64,000 bases of DNA from Parafrankia sp. EUN1f (GCF_000177675.1 NZ_ADGX01000003.1:1-64000); one strand, 5' to 3'; counted from the stretch's first letter, positions 27,042 through 35,838 are shown. The notes: generated by a model from the sequence alone, not told the origin. Numbers and translations are program-made.

Positions 27042-27683
27042 TCATCGACCGGGGGAGCGGGCGTCGGATCCGGCGTCGGATCCGGTCCGGCCGTTGGCAC
27101 GCCCTTGTGTCCTCCTCGTCCACGTTGGCGCGCCAAGCCGGGAGACGAAAGCGTTGTGACGCAGATCCGCCCAGGTCAGCGGCGGCAGGGTCCTCGAACG
27201 GGACGTCCGCGATCTCGCGGGACCACCACCGCCGGTCCGGGCCGAGCCCCTGGACGCAGGCGAGCCGGGTGAGTCGCAACGGGTCGACGGTGAACACGAC
27301 GGGGCCGCGCCCGCCACCCGCGATCGCGAAGGTCGTACCTGGTCCGTCGGTGACAATCCTTGACTGGCCGGTCGTTCCGGTGGCGAGGCGGGCGAGGTCC
27401 GTGGCGCCGCCCGGACCAGGTGCGGACCACACGACGGCGGAACGTCGTCCGCGAGGGTGCCGGCCGCGGCCTGTGCCGAGCCGAGGTCGGCGCCCACGAG
27501 ATGTCCGAGCCCGTCGGCGGTGGCCCAGCCGACCCAGGCCCCGTCGGGCCTGATCGCCACGGCCAGGGCACCCTGCGCGCCGAGGTCGAGGGGCGCCGGG
27601 AGCACCGGTGCCGTCGGTGGGGACGGTGCCGTCGGTGGAGACGGTGCCGTCGGTGGAGATGATGCGGTTGGCGACGACGGCAC
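27042..27683 (-). pseudogene. Hypothetical gene broken by two compensating frameshifts
   Basis: Codon bias and sense show one protein split over two frames. From a GTG at 27683 it runs through an SPPTAP repeat and ALAVAIRPDGAWVGWATADG. Near 27445 it must drop one base to continue as VVWSAPGPGGATDLARL and VVFTVDPLRLTRLACVQGLG. Near 27190 it must skip one base to return to the first frame (LTWADLRHNAFVSRLG) and stop at 27042. One missing G after CCGCCG and one extra C in GACCCTG would explain both. The protein would be about 213 residues, function unknown. Either the assembly has two errors or the gene is decayed. It sits 15 bp before the next gene. Confidence 0.65.
27607..27660 (-). repeat. 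Three 18-bp tandem units encoding SPPTAP-like repeats
   Basis: Units of GGTGCCGTCGGTGGAGAC type start at 27607, 27625 and 27643, differing by one base each. They encode Pro-Pro-Thr-Ala-Pro-Ser repeats near the N-terminus of the frameshifted gene. Confidence 0.9.
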
Positions 27684-28611
27684 GATCGCGGACGCCGGTG
27701 TGCCGCTGTCACGGTCGCCGCTTCACGCACGGAATGCCGTTTTTGACACCTTGCGTTGTTATCGGATGATCCCGGCGAGTTCGTGTCGTGGCACCGACAC
27801 GTGGTTGTGCTGCCGTGTCGGCACGTGTTGGCTTGTTCCCGCCATGGGCAGGTCGACGCCGGTTGTCCGCGCAAGGAGCCGGGGCTCGGTGAGTGCGGGC
27901 CCCGGCGCGAACTGAAGACGAATGCCTCACGTTCGGCGGCCGGCTGCCCGGGCCGGTTCGCTCCGGACCGCGAACTCACACCCGACCTGAACACAACAGG
28001 CGCCGGAGTTGCTCACCCGCGGCGCTCCGGAGCCTGTGAAGCCGGCAGATTCGGACCGTGGGTCGCCGCATGTGGCGTAGGTCGCATCGTGTGGTTGGGT
28101 GCGGGCGGCCTGTGCCGCGCCGGCGGGCTGCCCGGTGCCGCAGGACTTGTCACGGGCGGCCGCGCTTCTTTGCGTCTGCGCAGGTAGAACGTCTGCGCAG
28201 CGGCATCCGGGACAGTGTTCGGACCTACTCAATGTGAGATGCCTCACCGTTACTGCGAGCATTCCGTTATATCAACAGCCCCCAGGTAATAGGGGTGGTC
28301 GATGCGGTGAGTGCTTACAGCCTGTGATTATTTGATTCCTGCTGGGAATACGGCTTCCACGGGTAGCGGTTGACAATGCCGGCGGCCGTGGCCCGTGTCA
28401 TCGGTGTGCGAGCGGGACATGTTGAAGGGCTTGTCAGCTCGGTCGCTAGAGTTGTCCGGCGTCGGAGGCTTTCAGCCGAGCGCGGACCGGGCGGCAATCA
28501 TGCGCGGGCCGTTCTTGTCGCGCGCCGTCCGTCGCGGATCAGGCATCGAATGAGCGATTCGCTCACCCCGCACACGAGGCGCCCAGGCGGGGCGTCGGAC
28601 GAGAGGACCGG
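27684..28611. other. Long intergenic region upstream of the conservon
   Basis: These 928 bases have no convincing gene. They contain two CTGCGCAG palindromes (28173-28200), a GTGAG-ATGC-CTCAC dyad near 28227-28240, and AT-rich patches (GTTATATCAAC near 28265; GATTATTTGATTCC near 28324) that could be promoters for the kinase gene at 28612. GC is clearly lower than in flanking genes from about 28225 to 28400. Confidence 0.55.
28173..28200. promoter_or_regulatory. Two palindromic CTGCGCAG sites, 17 bp apart
   Basis: CGTCTGCGCAG occurs at 28173-28183 and 28190-28200. Each copy contains the perfect palindrome CTGCGCAG. They lie about 410 bp upstream of the conservon kinase. An operator for an unknown dimeric regulator is possible. 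Confidence 0.45.
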
Positions 28612-31600
28612 ATGCTTCGAAATTGGCCCATCCGCTCGAAGCTGGTGGTGATTCTCCTCGTCCCACTGGCCGCGCTGGCCGTGTTGAGCGCGATACAGGT
28701 GCGCGGGGACGTCAACAACGTCCGGGAAGCGGACCGCATCGAGGCGCTCGCCAACTTCTCGATCAAGGCGAGCGACCTGGTCGACGCGCTGCAGAACGAA
28801 CGGTACGCGACCAACGCCTTCGCCGGCTCGAACTTCAACGCCCTGGCCGCGCCGCTGGCCAAGGCGGTCGAGACGACTCGCGGGCCCGTGGACGAGGCGC
28901 TCGCGGTGTACCGGACGGGCGAGCAGGGGCTACCCGCCTCGGCCCGTGAACAGCTCGCTGTGACGCTGTCCGCAATCAGTGAGCATCTCAACCAGCTGCC
29001 CGAGCATCGCAAGCAGTTCGACGCCCGCAAGCTCCAGGTCACCACGAACATCGCCTTCTACGACGCCGCGGTGAAGGACCTGATGCTGCTCAACGCCCGG
29101 GTCGCCTCGGGTAGCTCCGACGCCAGCCTGGTCAACGGCGCCACCACCCTCGCGGGGATCTCGCAGGCCAAGGAACAGGCGTCCCAGCAGCGTGGTGCGA
29201 TCGCGAAGATCCTCTTCCAGAAGGGCGCGGATTGGCCGACAGTTCTCGCGCTGCAGGCGACAGCGGGTTCCGAGGACGCCTGGATCGAGCAGTTCCGCAC
29301 CACCGCGACCGCCGGCCAGCAGGATTTCTTCAACACCACGGTCGGCCGATCGAAGACCACCGTCGACCAGACGCGTGACCGCATCATCTCCACGCTGACC
29401 GGTTCAGGGGCACTCACCATGGCCCCGGCGGAATGGGTCGAGCTCGCCAACGCGAAGATCGCGCAGATGCGGGAGGTCGAGCGCCGGGTCGCCTCCGACC
29501 TCGGGTCCACCAGCGCCAGGATCTCGAAGGACGCCTCGCGGGGCGCCCTGCTCGGAAGTATCGGCGTGGCGGCGATTCTGATCGTGTCAATCATCATCTC
29601 GCTGCTTGTCGCCAGCCCCATGATCAGCCAGCTGCGGCGGCTGCGAGGCGGTGCCCTCGAGGTCGCGTCCGAGCGGCTGCCGGCCGTCGTCGACCGGCTG
29701 CACCGGGGTGAGCCGGTGGACATCGACGCCGAGGCCTTTCCCATCCCCGCGACCAGCAAGGACGAGATCGGGCAGCTCGCGGACGCGTTCGCGACCGTGC
29801 ACGAGGTGGCGGTGCGCACCGCCGTCGAGCAGGCCGCGATGCGCAAGAGCATCGGGGACACCTTCCTCAACCTGGCGCGCCGCAGCCAGGCCCTGATCCA
29901 CCGTCAGCTCAAGATCATTGACGCGCTGGAGCGCAAGGAGACCGACCCGGACGAGCTCGAGGAGCTGTTCCGCCTCGACCACCTGGCGACCCGTATGCGA
30001 CGCCACGCCGAGGACCTCATCGTCCTCTCCGGCTCCAAGCCCGCCCGTGGCTGGCGCCGCCCGGTTCCGATCAAGGACGTCGTGCGAGGTGCCGTCGCCG
30101 AGGTCGAGGACTACACCCGGGTCAAGGTCCTGCCCATCACCGGTGGGTCGGTCAGCGGCCACGCCGTCGGTGACGTGATCCACATGTTTGCCGAGCTCAT
30201 CGAGAACGCCACATCCTTCTCGCCGCCGCACACGCCGGTGCAGGTCTCCGGGCATCCGGTCTCCAACGGTTTCGTCGTCGAGATCGAGGACCGCGGTCTG
30301 GGGATGAGCCAGGAGGAGATCGACGCCCTCAACCACCGGCTGGCGAACCCGCCGCCGTTCGACCTGTCCACCAGCGAGCGGCTCGGGCTGTTCGTCGTCG
30401 GCCGGCTGGCCGAGCGGCACACCATTCAGGTGCAGCTGCGTTCCTCGCCCTACGGCGGAACGCTCGCGATCGTGCTGCTGCCCGAGGCCCTGCTGCGCGC
30501 CTCGGACGACAAGGCGGAGGACAGCGGCCCCCGTGAGTTCGCCGCGGTGGGGGCGGTGAACGCCGGTGCGCTCAACGGCAGCGTCGCGCCTCTCAACGCC
30601 GAAACCGAGATTCCCGCGGACCTCTCCGAGCTCGCCGAGCTGGGCCCGGCCGCTTCGACGAGCAACGGCCGGTGGCACGGCGACCTCGGCGGTGACTCCG
30701 TCGACGGGGCCGGTGCCCAGGCGAAGATCGCGGGCACGCCGACCGCCGGCCCGACCGCGGACGAGACCCTGATCGACGATCTTCCCGTCTTCGCGACCGC
30801 GCGGTCGAGCTGGTTCGTCGCGGACCGGCCCCGTGGCGGACGGCCTCTGGACGAGGACGCGCCGCTGCCACCGAACGGCACCGGTGACTGGACGAGCCCG
30901 ATGCCGCTGTCGGAGGTCACCGACCCCGACGACGAGGCCGCCGGTGACCCGCAGGCCACGGACGATCCCTCCGACGGCTGGCCGCACGGCGGGTACGGCC
31001 GCCAGGAGCAGGAGCCCTCCGACGGGCGTTACCGGCCGCCGTCCTCGCTGTTCAGCCCGCCCGCGACCGACTCGCTGTTCAACGCCCCCCCGGACACCGG
31101 CCAGTTCCCCGGCTTCGGACCGGGCGGCTTCGACAACGGTGCCGGTGCCGGTAGTGACGGTGGACGCGGCGCCAACGGGGCGGGTCCCGGTGGGTTCGGC
31201 AACACCGACTACCCGACCACGGAGACCGGCCGCGGCGGATTCGGCCTGGGCGCGGGCTTCACGGGCGACAGTTCCGGGTTCCGGCCAGGTGGTGGCGATG
31301 GATTCGGTGCGCCCGACGACGCTCTACCACTGCGCCGGCGCGGGACACCCCGCGGCAACGGCAGTGGCAACGGCAGTGGCAATGGCAATGGCTCGGCGTC
31401 CGGGTTCCACGGAGGCGCCGACGCCGGAACCGGGCAGCGGGACCCACGCGCCGACCGCGCAGCGGGCTACGGCCGCTCGGCCCGGGAAGGCGGCCGAGGC
31501 GACGGCGCGTACCGCGGCGGCGAGTACACGACGCCGGGCTATCCCGGATCCGCGCCCCACGACGGAGGTGCTTCCGGCGACGGCTACCGTACGGGCGGCC

Positions 31601-31932
31601 GATCGTCACGGGCGCCCGAGGGGAACACCGGCCGACCGCCCTACGGTGCGGATTCCGGGCCGGGCCAGCCTGGCGTCGCGACGGAGGGTGGGGCCGGGGA
31701 GCCACCCATCGAGCTGGACGAACTCGGCCTGCCGAAGCGGCGGCGCCGCGCGAGTCTGGCACCTCAGCTGCGGCGGGAGAACACGGACACGAACCGTACG
31801 GCGATGGCCGCCGGTCCGCGTTCTCCCGAGGAGATCCGCAGCATGATGTCGTCCTTCCAGGCCAACTTCGGCCGCGGGATTGAGGACGGAACGCTGTCCA
31901 ACGACGGAGATGATGTGGGGAAGGTAACCTGA
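28612..31932 (+). CDS. Conservon sensor kinase-like protein (CvnA type) with NIT domain
   Basis: The first gene of a conservon, 1106 residues. TM1 (residues about 10-28) and TM2 (about 316-336) flank a helical nitrate/nitrite-sensing (NIT-like) extracellular domain. A HAMP-like segment, a degenerate H-box region (LIHRQLKIIDALE) and an ATPase domain with N-box FAELIENATSFSPP (about 525) and DRGLGMS follow. The last 450 residues are Gly/Asp/Pro-rich and disordered, ending in a conserved-looking tail (ELDELGLPKRRRRASL, then RSPEEIRSMMSSFQANFGRG). In conservons such membrane ATPases act with the three following genes as a GTPase-linked membrane complex, like eukaryotic receptors. It overlaps the next gene by one base. 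Confidence 0.92.
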   Translation: MLRNWPIRSKLVVILLVPLAALAVLSAIQVRGDVNNVREADRIEALANFSIKASDLVDALQNERYATNAFAGSNFNALAAPLAKAVETTRGPVDEALAVYRTGEQGLPASAREQLAVTLSAISEHLNQLPEHRKQFDARKLQVTTNIAFYDAAVKDLMLLNARVASGSSDASLVNGATTLAGISQAKEQASQQRGAIAKILFQKGADWPTVLALQATAGSEDAWIEQFRTTATAGQQDFFNTTVGRSKTTVDQTRDRIISTLTGSGALTMAPAEWVELANAKIAQMREVERRVASDLGSTSARISKDASRGALLGSIGVAAILIVSIIISLLVASPMISQLRRLRGGALEVASERLPAVVDRLHRGEPVDIDAEAFPIPATSKDEIGQLADAFATVHEVAVRTAVEQAAMRKSIGDTFLNLARRSQALIHRQLKIIDALERKETDPDELEELFRLDHLATRMRRHAEDLIVLSGSKPARGWRRPVPIKDVVRGAVAEVEDYTRVKVLPITGGSVSGHAVGDVIHMFAELIENATSFSPPHTPVQVSGHPVSNGFVVEIEDRGLGMSQEEIDALNHRLANPPPFDLSTSERLGLFVVGRLAERHTIQVQLRSSPYGGTLAIVLLPEALLRASDDKAEDSGPREFAAVGAVNAGALNGSVAPLNAETEIPADLSELAELGPAASTSNGRWHGDLGGDSVDGAGAQAKIAGTPTAGPTADETLIDDLPVFATARSSWFVADRPRGGRPLDEDAPLPPNGTGDWTSPMPLSEVTDPDDEAAGDPQATDDPSDGWPHGGYGRQEQEPSDGRYRPPSSLFSPPATDSLFNAPPDTGQFPGFGPGGFDNGAGAGSDGGRGANGAGPGGFGNTDYPTTETGRGGFGLGAGFTGDSSGFRPGGGDGFGAPDDALPLRRRGTPRGNGSGNGSGNGNGSASGFHGGADAGTGQRDPRADRAAGYGRSAREGGRGDGAYRGGEYTTPGYPGSAPHDGGASGDGYRTGGRSSRAPEGNTGRPPYGADSGPGQPGVATEGGAGEPPIELDELGLPKRRRRASLAPQLRRENTDTNRTAMAAGPRSPEEIRSMMSSFQANFGRGIEDGTLSNDGDDVGKVT

Positions 31933-32351
31933 TGCGTCCGCTGGGGCCGTCCGAGAACATGAACTGGTTGTTGAACAACCTGGTCAAGAAGGTCCCCGAG
32001 GTCACCTATGTGATCGTGCTTTCTTCGGACGGTCTGCTGCTCGCGACCTCGCGGGGTATGGACCGGGCCACCGCGGACCAGCTCGCCGCGGTCGCCTCTG
32101 GATTCAACAGCCTGGCACGGGGGGCCGGTCGTTTCTTCGGTGGCGGGAACGTGCGGCAGACCATCGTGGAGATGGAAGCGGGATTCCTGTTCGTCACGGC
32201 GGTGGGCGACGGGTCCTGTCTCGCGATTCTCAGCAGCCCGGGTGCCGACATCGGGCTGATCGCGTACGAGATGGCACTGCTGGTGACGAGGGTGGGTGAG
32301 TTCCTGACACCAGAGCTGCGCGCCGAGATCCAGTCGGCGCTCCCGATCTAG
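31932..32351 (+). CDS. Roadblock/LC7-domain protein (CvnB type)
   Basis: The second conservon gene, 139 residues, a single roadblock/LC7 fold. It starts NMNWLLNNLVKKVPEVTYVIVLSSDGLLLA, continues with VEMEAGFLFVTAVGDGSCLAIL, and ends with the helical YEMALLVTRVGEFLTPELR. Such proteins are partners or GAP-like regulators for the small GTPase encoded by the fourth gene. Translation starts one base into the upstream stop (TGATG). The third gene is separated by a 259-bp structured gap, which is unusual for this tight operon type. Confidence 0.93.
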   Translation: MRPLGPSENMNWLLNNLVKKVPEVTYVIVLSSDGLLLATSRGMDRATADQLAAVASGFNSLARGAGRFFGGGNVRQTIVEMEAGFLFVTAVGDGSCLAILSSPGADIGLIAYEMALLVTRVGEFLTPELRAEIQSALPI

Positions 32352-32392
32352 GACCTGTCCGAATGCACGCGCGGCGGTGCGTCACGAATGAC

Positions 32393-32453
32393 CCCTTTTC
32401 ATTATCGACTCGGATCTGCGGTATCACGATCACGCGTCGTGAGATGAAAAGGG
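32393..32453 (+). ncRNA. Structured element 1 in the conservon leader gap
   Basis: CCCTTTTCAT (32393-32402) pairs with ATGAAAAGGG (32444-32453). Inside, TCACGA (32424-32429) pairs with TCGTGA (32437-32442). It carries TCGACTCGG after the first arm and CGTGAGA before the second, as element 2 does. It may act as a processing site, attenuator or regulatory RNA. Confidence 0.55.
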
Positions 32454-32461
32454 TTCGATGA

Positions 32462-32526
32462 GCCTTTTCCGTCGTCGACTCGGCCCCGCGGCGTTCCCTG
32501 GCCGTGGGCCGTGAGACGGAGAAGGC
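32462..32526 (+). ncRNA. Structured element 2, diverged copy of element 1
   Basis: GCCTTTTCCGTC (32462-32473) pairs with GACGGAGAAGGC (32515-32526), twelve pairs with one wobble. TCGACTCGG (32475) and CGTGAGA (32510) sit at the same offsets as in element 1. Arm bases that differ from element 1 have changed on both sides, so pairing is kept. Confidence 0.55.
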
Positions 32527-32566
32527 GCAGTGCCCAGGGCGGCTGGACCGCGCTGGGCACTGCGCC
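32524..32566 (+). terminator. 14-bp hairpin before the DUF742 gene
   Basis: GGCGCAGTGCCCAG (32524-32537) pairs perfectly with CTGGGCACTGCGCC (32553-32566) around a 15-nt loop. It partly overlaps element 2, so the two folds exclude each other. It could be an attenuator between the second and third conservon genes. Confidence 0.6.
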
Positions 32567-32610
32567 GCGCCGACCGTCGGCACATGACGATCCAAGACAG
32601 GAGGACCTCG

Positions 32611-32982
32611 GTGTCAGGGGATGAGGAATGGTTCGACGACGATGCCGGGCCGGTCGTACGGCCCTACGCCGTCACGGGGGGGCGTACCCGTCCCCGTAAC
32701 CGGGCCCTTGATCTGGTGGCGTTGGTGACCACCTCGCCACAGGGCCGTGCAATGACGAACACGCTGGAGCCGGAACAGCGCGCCATCGCGGTGCTCTGCG
32801 GTCGGCACCAGTCGATTGTGGAGATCTCCGCCCGGCTCAATCTTCCGGTCGGCGTGGCACGTGTTCTTGTCGGCGACATGCTTGATGCCGGGCTGGTGAC
32901 CGTCTATCGGCCCGAACAACCTGCGGACCGCCCCAGCGTGGCGATTATCGAGAAGGTTCTCAGTGGACTCCAGGCTCTCTAG
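32611..32982 (+). CDS. DUF742 protein (CvnC type)
   Basis: The third conservon gene, 123 residues of the DUF742 family, with a winged-helix-like core. It has the hallmark VVRPYAVTGGRTRP, then LVTTSPQG and IVEISARLNLPVGVARVLVGDMLDAGLV. In known conservons this protein joins the membrane complex. The GTG at 32611 is preferred because ACAGGAGG lies six bases before it. An ATG at 32584 in the same frame lacks this. It overlaps the GTPase gene by 20 bp. Confidence 0.9.
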   Translation: MSGDEEWFDDDAGPVVRPYAVTGGRTRPRNRALDLVALVTTSPQGRAMTNTLEPEQRAIAVLCGRHQSIVEISARLNLPVGVARVLVGDMLDAGLVTVYRPEQPADRPSVAIIEKVLSGLQAL

Positions 32983-33586
32983 GCCCCGAGCGCCGGAAAC
33001 AGCGGCGCCGCATCCGGTCAAAATCATCGTGGCCGGAGGTTTCGGGGTTGGGAAGACGACCTTCGTCGGCGCGGTGAGCGAGATTCCACCGCTCACGACC
33101 GAGGCCGCCATGACGGCCGCAAGCATTGGCGTCGACGACACCAGTGCGGTGGCCTCGAAGACGACGACCACGGTGGCCATGGACTTCGGCCGCATCACCC
33201 TGGTCGACAGTGTCATCCTTTATCTGTTCGGTACACCTGGCCAGGACCGCTTCTGGTTCATGTGGGACGAGCTCGTTCTCGGCGCCATCGGAGCGGTCGT
33301 GCTGGTGGACACCCGCCGCCTCGCCGACTCGTTCCCGGCGATTGACTACTTCGAGGAACGCGACATCCCGTTCCTCATCGCGCTCAACCACTTCGACGGT
33401 GCCCGTCAGCACCGCAGCGAGGACATCCGCGCCGCGCTGGACCTCGACCCCCGCCGGCCGATGGTCCACTGCGATGCCCGTCAGCGGGAGTCCGTCCGCC
33501 AGTCCCTCATCGCCCTCGTCCGCCACGCGCTGGAGGTGGTGTCGGCGGAGAGCCAGCGACCGGGGCTGCCGACCGGCTCGCGATGA
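32963..33586 (+). CDS. Conservon small GTPase-like protein (CvnD type)
   Basis: The fourth conservon gene, 207 residues. P-loop GGFGVGKTT at residues 26-34, switch region with TTEAAMTAAS, the G3 motif LFGTPGQDRFWF and the G4-like motif LNHFD (a variant of NKxD). It is expected to bind and hydrolyse GTP and to dock to the kinase-like and roadblock proteins. The start GTG lies inside the DUF742 frame, so translation is coupled. The regulator gene follows after 12 bp. Confidence 0.93.
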   Translation: MDSRLSRPRAPETAAPHPVKIIVAGGFGVGKTTFVGAVSEIPPLTTEAAMTAASIGVDDTSAVASKTTTTVAMDFGRITLVDSVILYLFGTPGQDRFWFMWDELVLGAIGAVVLVDTRRLADSFPAIDYFEERDIPFLIALNHFDGARQHRSEDIRAALDLDPRRPMVHCDARQRESVRQSLIALVRHALEVVSAESQRPGLPTGSR

Positions 33587-33598
33587 GAGAAGCCGCGA

Positions 33599-34648
33599 GT
33601 GCCACCCCGGCGCCCCGCGGACCCTCCGATCCGACCCGGGAAGGGGACCTTGCTCGAGTTCCTCGGACTTGACGACGTCACGCTCGCGGCCTACCGGCAG
33701 TGGCTACGACATCCCGAGATGGATGTCGACGGGGTTGCCACCGCCGTCGGCCAGGCGACCGGGACGGTCCGCCGATCACGCGATCGGCTCGTCGAGCTGT
33801 CACTGTTGCTGCCCTCGACCGAGCATCCGGGCCACCTGGTGGCCGTGCATCCGGAAGCCGGTCTCGAACATCTTCTGCAGGCCCAGCACGAGTCACTGAT
33901 CCGCCGGCACGAACGGCTCGTCCGGGCCCGGGCGCAGGTCAGCACCTTCGTCTCGGAGTACCTGGACAACCGGCCTGGTGGGGACGGCGCGGAGGTCGAG
34001 CACATCGACAGCGCCGACCAGGCCCGGGTCGAACTGCTGGCCCTTCTCGGCCGGGCTGAGAAGGAGGTGCTGACCCTGCACACGCGGGACGGCCTGGTGC
34101 CCGCGCTCACCACGGAGGTCCTCCCGGTCGAACTGCGCGCGCTGAGGCGTGGCGTGAGCATGCGCAGCGTCCTGCCACGGGCGGTCAGCACCGATGAGAC
34201 CGGTGTCGGGTACGTCCGGACGGTGGCGTCGCACGGCCTGGAAGCCCGTCTCACCGACGATCCCCGCATCGACGCCACGACGGTGGACGGCCGGATCGGC
34301 CTCGTGCAGTTCGCCGCACCCGGCACCGAGTCGCTCGCGCTGATCGTGCGTTCACCGGCGCTGGCGAACCTGGTCACCCAGCTGTTCGAGCAGATCTGGG
34401 AGACCGCCGAACCGCTTGCCGTGGAGGCCGACGGCGAGCGCGAGAGCGGATCCGACGACCTCCCCAGCGACTCCGAGCGGCTGCTGCTGCGGCTGCTCAG
34501 CCTGGGGGTGAAGGACGAGGCCGCGGCCCGGCACCTCGGGGTCTCCGTCCGCACCGTGCGGCGCATGGTCGCCGACCTGATGCTGCGGCTCGACGCCCGC
34601 AGCCGTTTTCAGGCCGGCACCGTCGCGGCTCGGCGCGGATGGTTGTAA
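33599..34648 (+). CDS. TrmB/LuxR-type helix-turn-helix regulator
   Basis: A 349-residue transcription factor. The N-terminal part (TLLEFLGLDDVTLAAYRQWL, then VATAVGQATGTVRRSRDRLVEL) is a TrmB-like winged helix. A central phospholipase-D-like sensor portion follows (about residues 115-280). The C-terminus is a LuxR-type helix-turn-helix (LLLRLLSLGVKDEAAARHLGVSVRTVRRMVADLMLRL as three consecutive helices). This fold order is common in actinobacterial pathway-specific regulators. It follows the conservon by 12 bp and precedes the polyketide genes, so it is the best local candidate for their control. Confidence 0.8.
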   Translation: MPPRRPADPPIRPGKGTLLEFLGLDDVTLAAYRQWLRHPEMDVDGVATAVGQATGTVRRSRDRLVELSLLLPSTEHPGHLVAVHPEAGLEHLLQAQHESLIRRHERLVRARAQVSTFVSEYLDNRPGGDGAEVEHIDSADQARVELLALLGRAEKEVLTLHTRDGLVPALTTEVLPVELRALRRGVSMRSVLPRAVSTDETGVGYVRTVASHGLEARLTDDPRIDATTVDGRIGLVQFAAPGTESLALIVRSPALANLVTQLFEQIWETAEPLAVEADGERESGSDDLPSDSERLLLRLLSLGVKDEAAARHLGVSVRTVRRMVADLMLRLDARSRFQAGTVAARRGWL

Positions 34649-34969
34649 ACATGTTGTTGTCGGCTGGTGCAAGTGTTGGCAGTAGATGGTCAGGGCAACT
34701 TCCTGCCACCCGGTTTGGGGGACAGAAGTGCCGAAGCGCCGCATGATTCCGATGAGCAACCGGAATCGCGTTCACCTGACACGGTCCACCACAGCAGGAA
34801 CATGTCAGGCGACTCCGCCGATCGGCGGTCACGCGGTCCCGGTCGCGCGCGCGTCCGTGTCGAGGACGGCCGGCTCCGTTGCCCGGAATACTCCGGTCTC
34901 CGCAGTGGGTCAGCAGTCCACGAGTGCTCGACGCGGTCTGTTCACCCTGACTCCGAAAGAAGGCATCGA
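34649..34969. other. Intergenic region upstream of the polyketide locus
   Basis: This 321-bp gap lies between the regulator stop and the first cyclase gene. It contains presumed promoter sequence (AT-richer part near 34640-34690, AAACATGTTGTTG) but no clear gene or strong hairpin. Confidence 0.45.
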
Positions 34970-35347
34970 GTGCCGACGGAATCCGGCTCGGTTCCGAACC
35001 AGAGCACACCCACGCAACGAACGCTGATCGTCGCCCGGATGAACTCCGCCGACGCCGACGCGGTCGCCGACATCTTCGCGGAGTCGGATGCCGGTGAGCT
35101 TCCGCACCTAGTCGGCGTCGGCCGGCGTGACCTTTTTCACTTCCACGGCCTGTACTTCCATCTCATCGAGAGTCGGGCAGACATCAAGGGCACGTTGCCG
35201 CCGGTGCGGGAGCATCCCCTGTTCGTGGATGTGAACAGCAAGCTCGAGAAGTACGTCGCTGCGTACGACCCACAGACCTGGCGCGGTCCTCGGGACGCGA
35301 TGGCGCACAGCTTCTATACCTGGGTGGCCGATCAGAGCGGCCCCTGA
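34970..35347 (+). CDS. TcmI-type aromatic polyketide cyclase
   Basis: A 125-residue TcmI-family cyclase, expected to help form a later ring of an aromatic polyketide. Family signature segments are TLIVARMNSADADAVADIFAE, then GELPHLVGVGRRDLFHFHGLYFHLIE, and a C-terminal WRGPRDAMAHSFYTWV. The GTG start follows GAAGG with a six-base gap. It is the first gene of the type II polyketide locus but is separated from the ACP by 491 bp and a hairpin, so it may be transcribed separately. Confidence 0.9.
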   Translation: MPTESGSVPNQSTPTQRTLIVARMNSADADAVADIFAESDAGELPHLVGVGRRDLFHFHGLYFHLIESRADIKGTLPPVREHPLFVDVNSKLEKYVAAYDPQTWRGPRDAMAHSFYTWVADQSGP

Positions 35348-35405
35348 GCAGCGCTGCGCAAAGACCCGTCAGAAGGCTCCGACAGCGGATTCCCGCGTCT
35401 CCTTC

Positions 35406-35436
35406 GGCCGCCAGGCCCTCCGGTCACCTGGCGGCC
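35406..35436 (+). terminator. Hairpin after the TcmI-type cyclase gene
   Basis: GGCCGCCAGG (35406-35415) pairs perfectly with CCTGGCGGCC (35427-35436) around an 11-nt loop. It lies 59 bases after the cyclase stop and could separate its transcript from the ACP operon. Confidence 0.65.
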
Positions 35437-35799
35437 CGAGGAGCCGCTGACGGCGTGTCCCGCTCCCGACGTGCCCACAGTGCCGTGTGGCCACTCACCT
35501 GCCTCGTGACTCCCCGCCTCGACCGCGGCTCGTCCGGCAGATCCGCGATGGCGCGGATGTCGTGGCCCGGCCGCCGCGCCGCCGTGAAGAGGGAGCCTGA
35601 GCGCCAGACGTCCCGCCCGCGCGCGCCGCGGCACGGGCCGCGGCACGCCCACCGCGTGGTGGAGCCGCCGACGCACACCGCCGCGCAGAGCCGCCGGCAC
35701 GTGTTGCGTGTCACCGCACTCTCTCGCGTTCCCGTGCCCTCGCCGATCGCTTTTTCGAGGCAAGAGCCGTCGCGACCTCAGGACATTTGTCAATGGGTT

Positions 35800-35819
35800 T
35801 TTTCCGCGTGCGCGGAAAA
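35800..35819. promoter_or_regulatory. Palindrome before the ACP gene
   Basis: TTTTCCGCG-TG-CGCGGAAAA is a perfect 9-bp dyad. It ends six bases before the GGGGAGG ribosome site of the ACP gene. It could be an operator or an RNA hairpin that affects initiation. Confidence 0.55.
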
Positions 35820-35838
35820 CGATGGGGAGGAAAGTCGA

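Larger units (their letters stand above)
35348..35838. other. Gap inside the polyketide locus
   Basis: These 491 bases separate the TcmI-type cyclase from the ACP gene. They hold a terminator-like hairpin (35406-35436) and a palindrome just before the ACP ribosome site (35800-35819). Frames on either strand here are Arg/Pro-rich and unlike known proteins, so I call no gene. The AT-rich part from 35760 on is a likely promoter for the ACP operon. Confidence 0.55.

Noticed and set aside
27756-28187. Plus-strand 143-codon frame upstream of the conservon
   Set aside because: Cys/Arg-rich translation without domain, no ribosome site, and mixed codon bias.
35348-35838. Open frames between the cyclase and ACP genes
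   Set aside because: Both strands give Arg/Pro-rich translations with no start-site support; the AT-rich part looks like a promoter.
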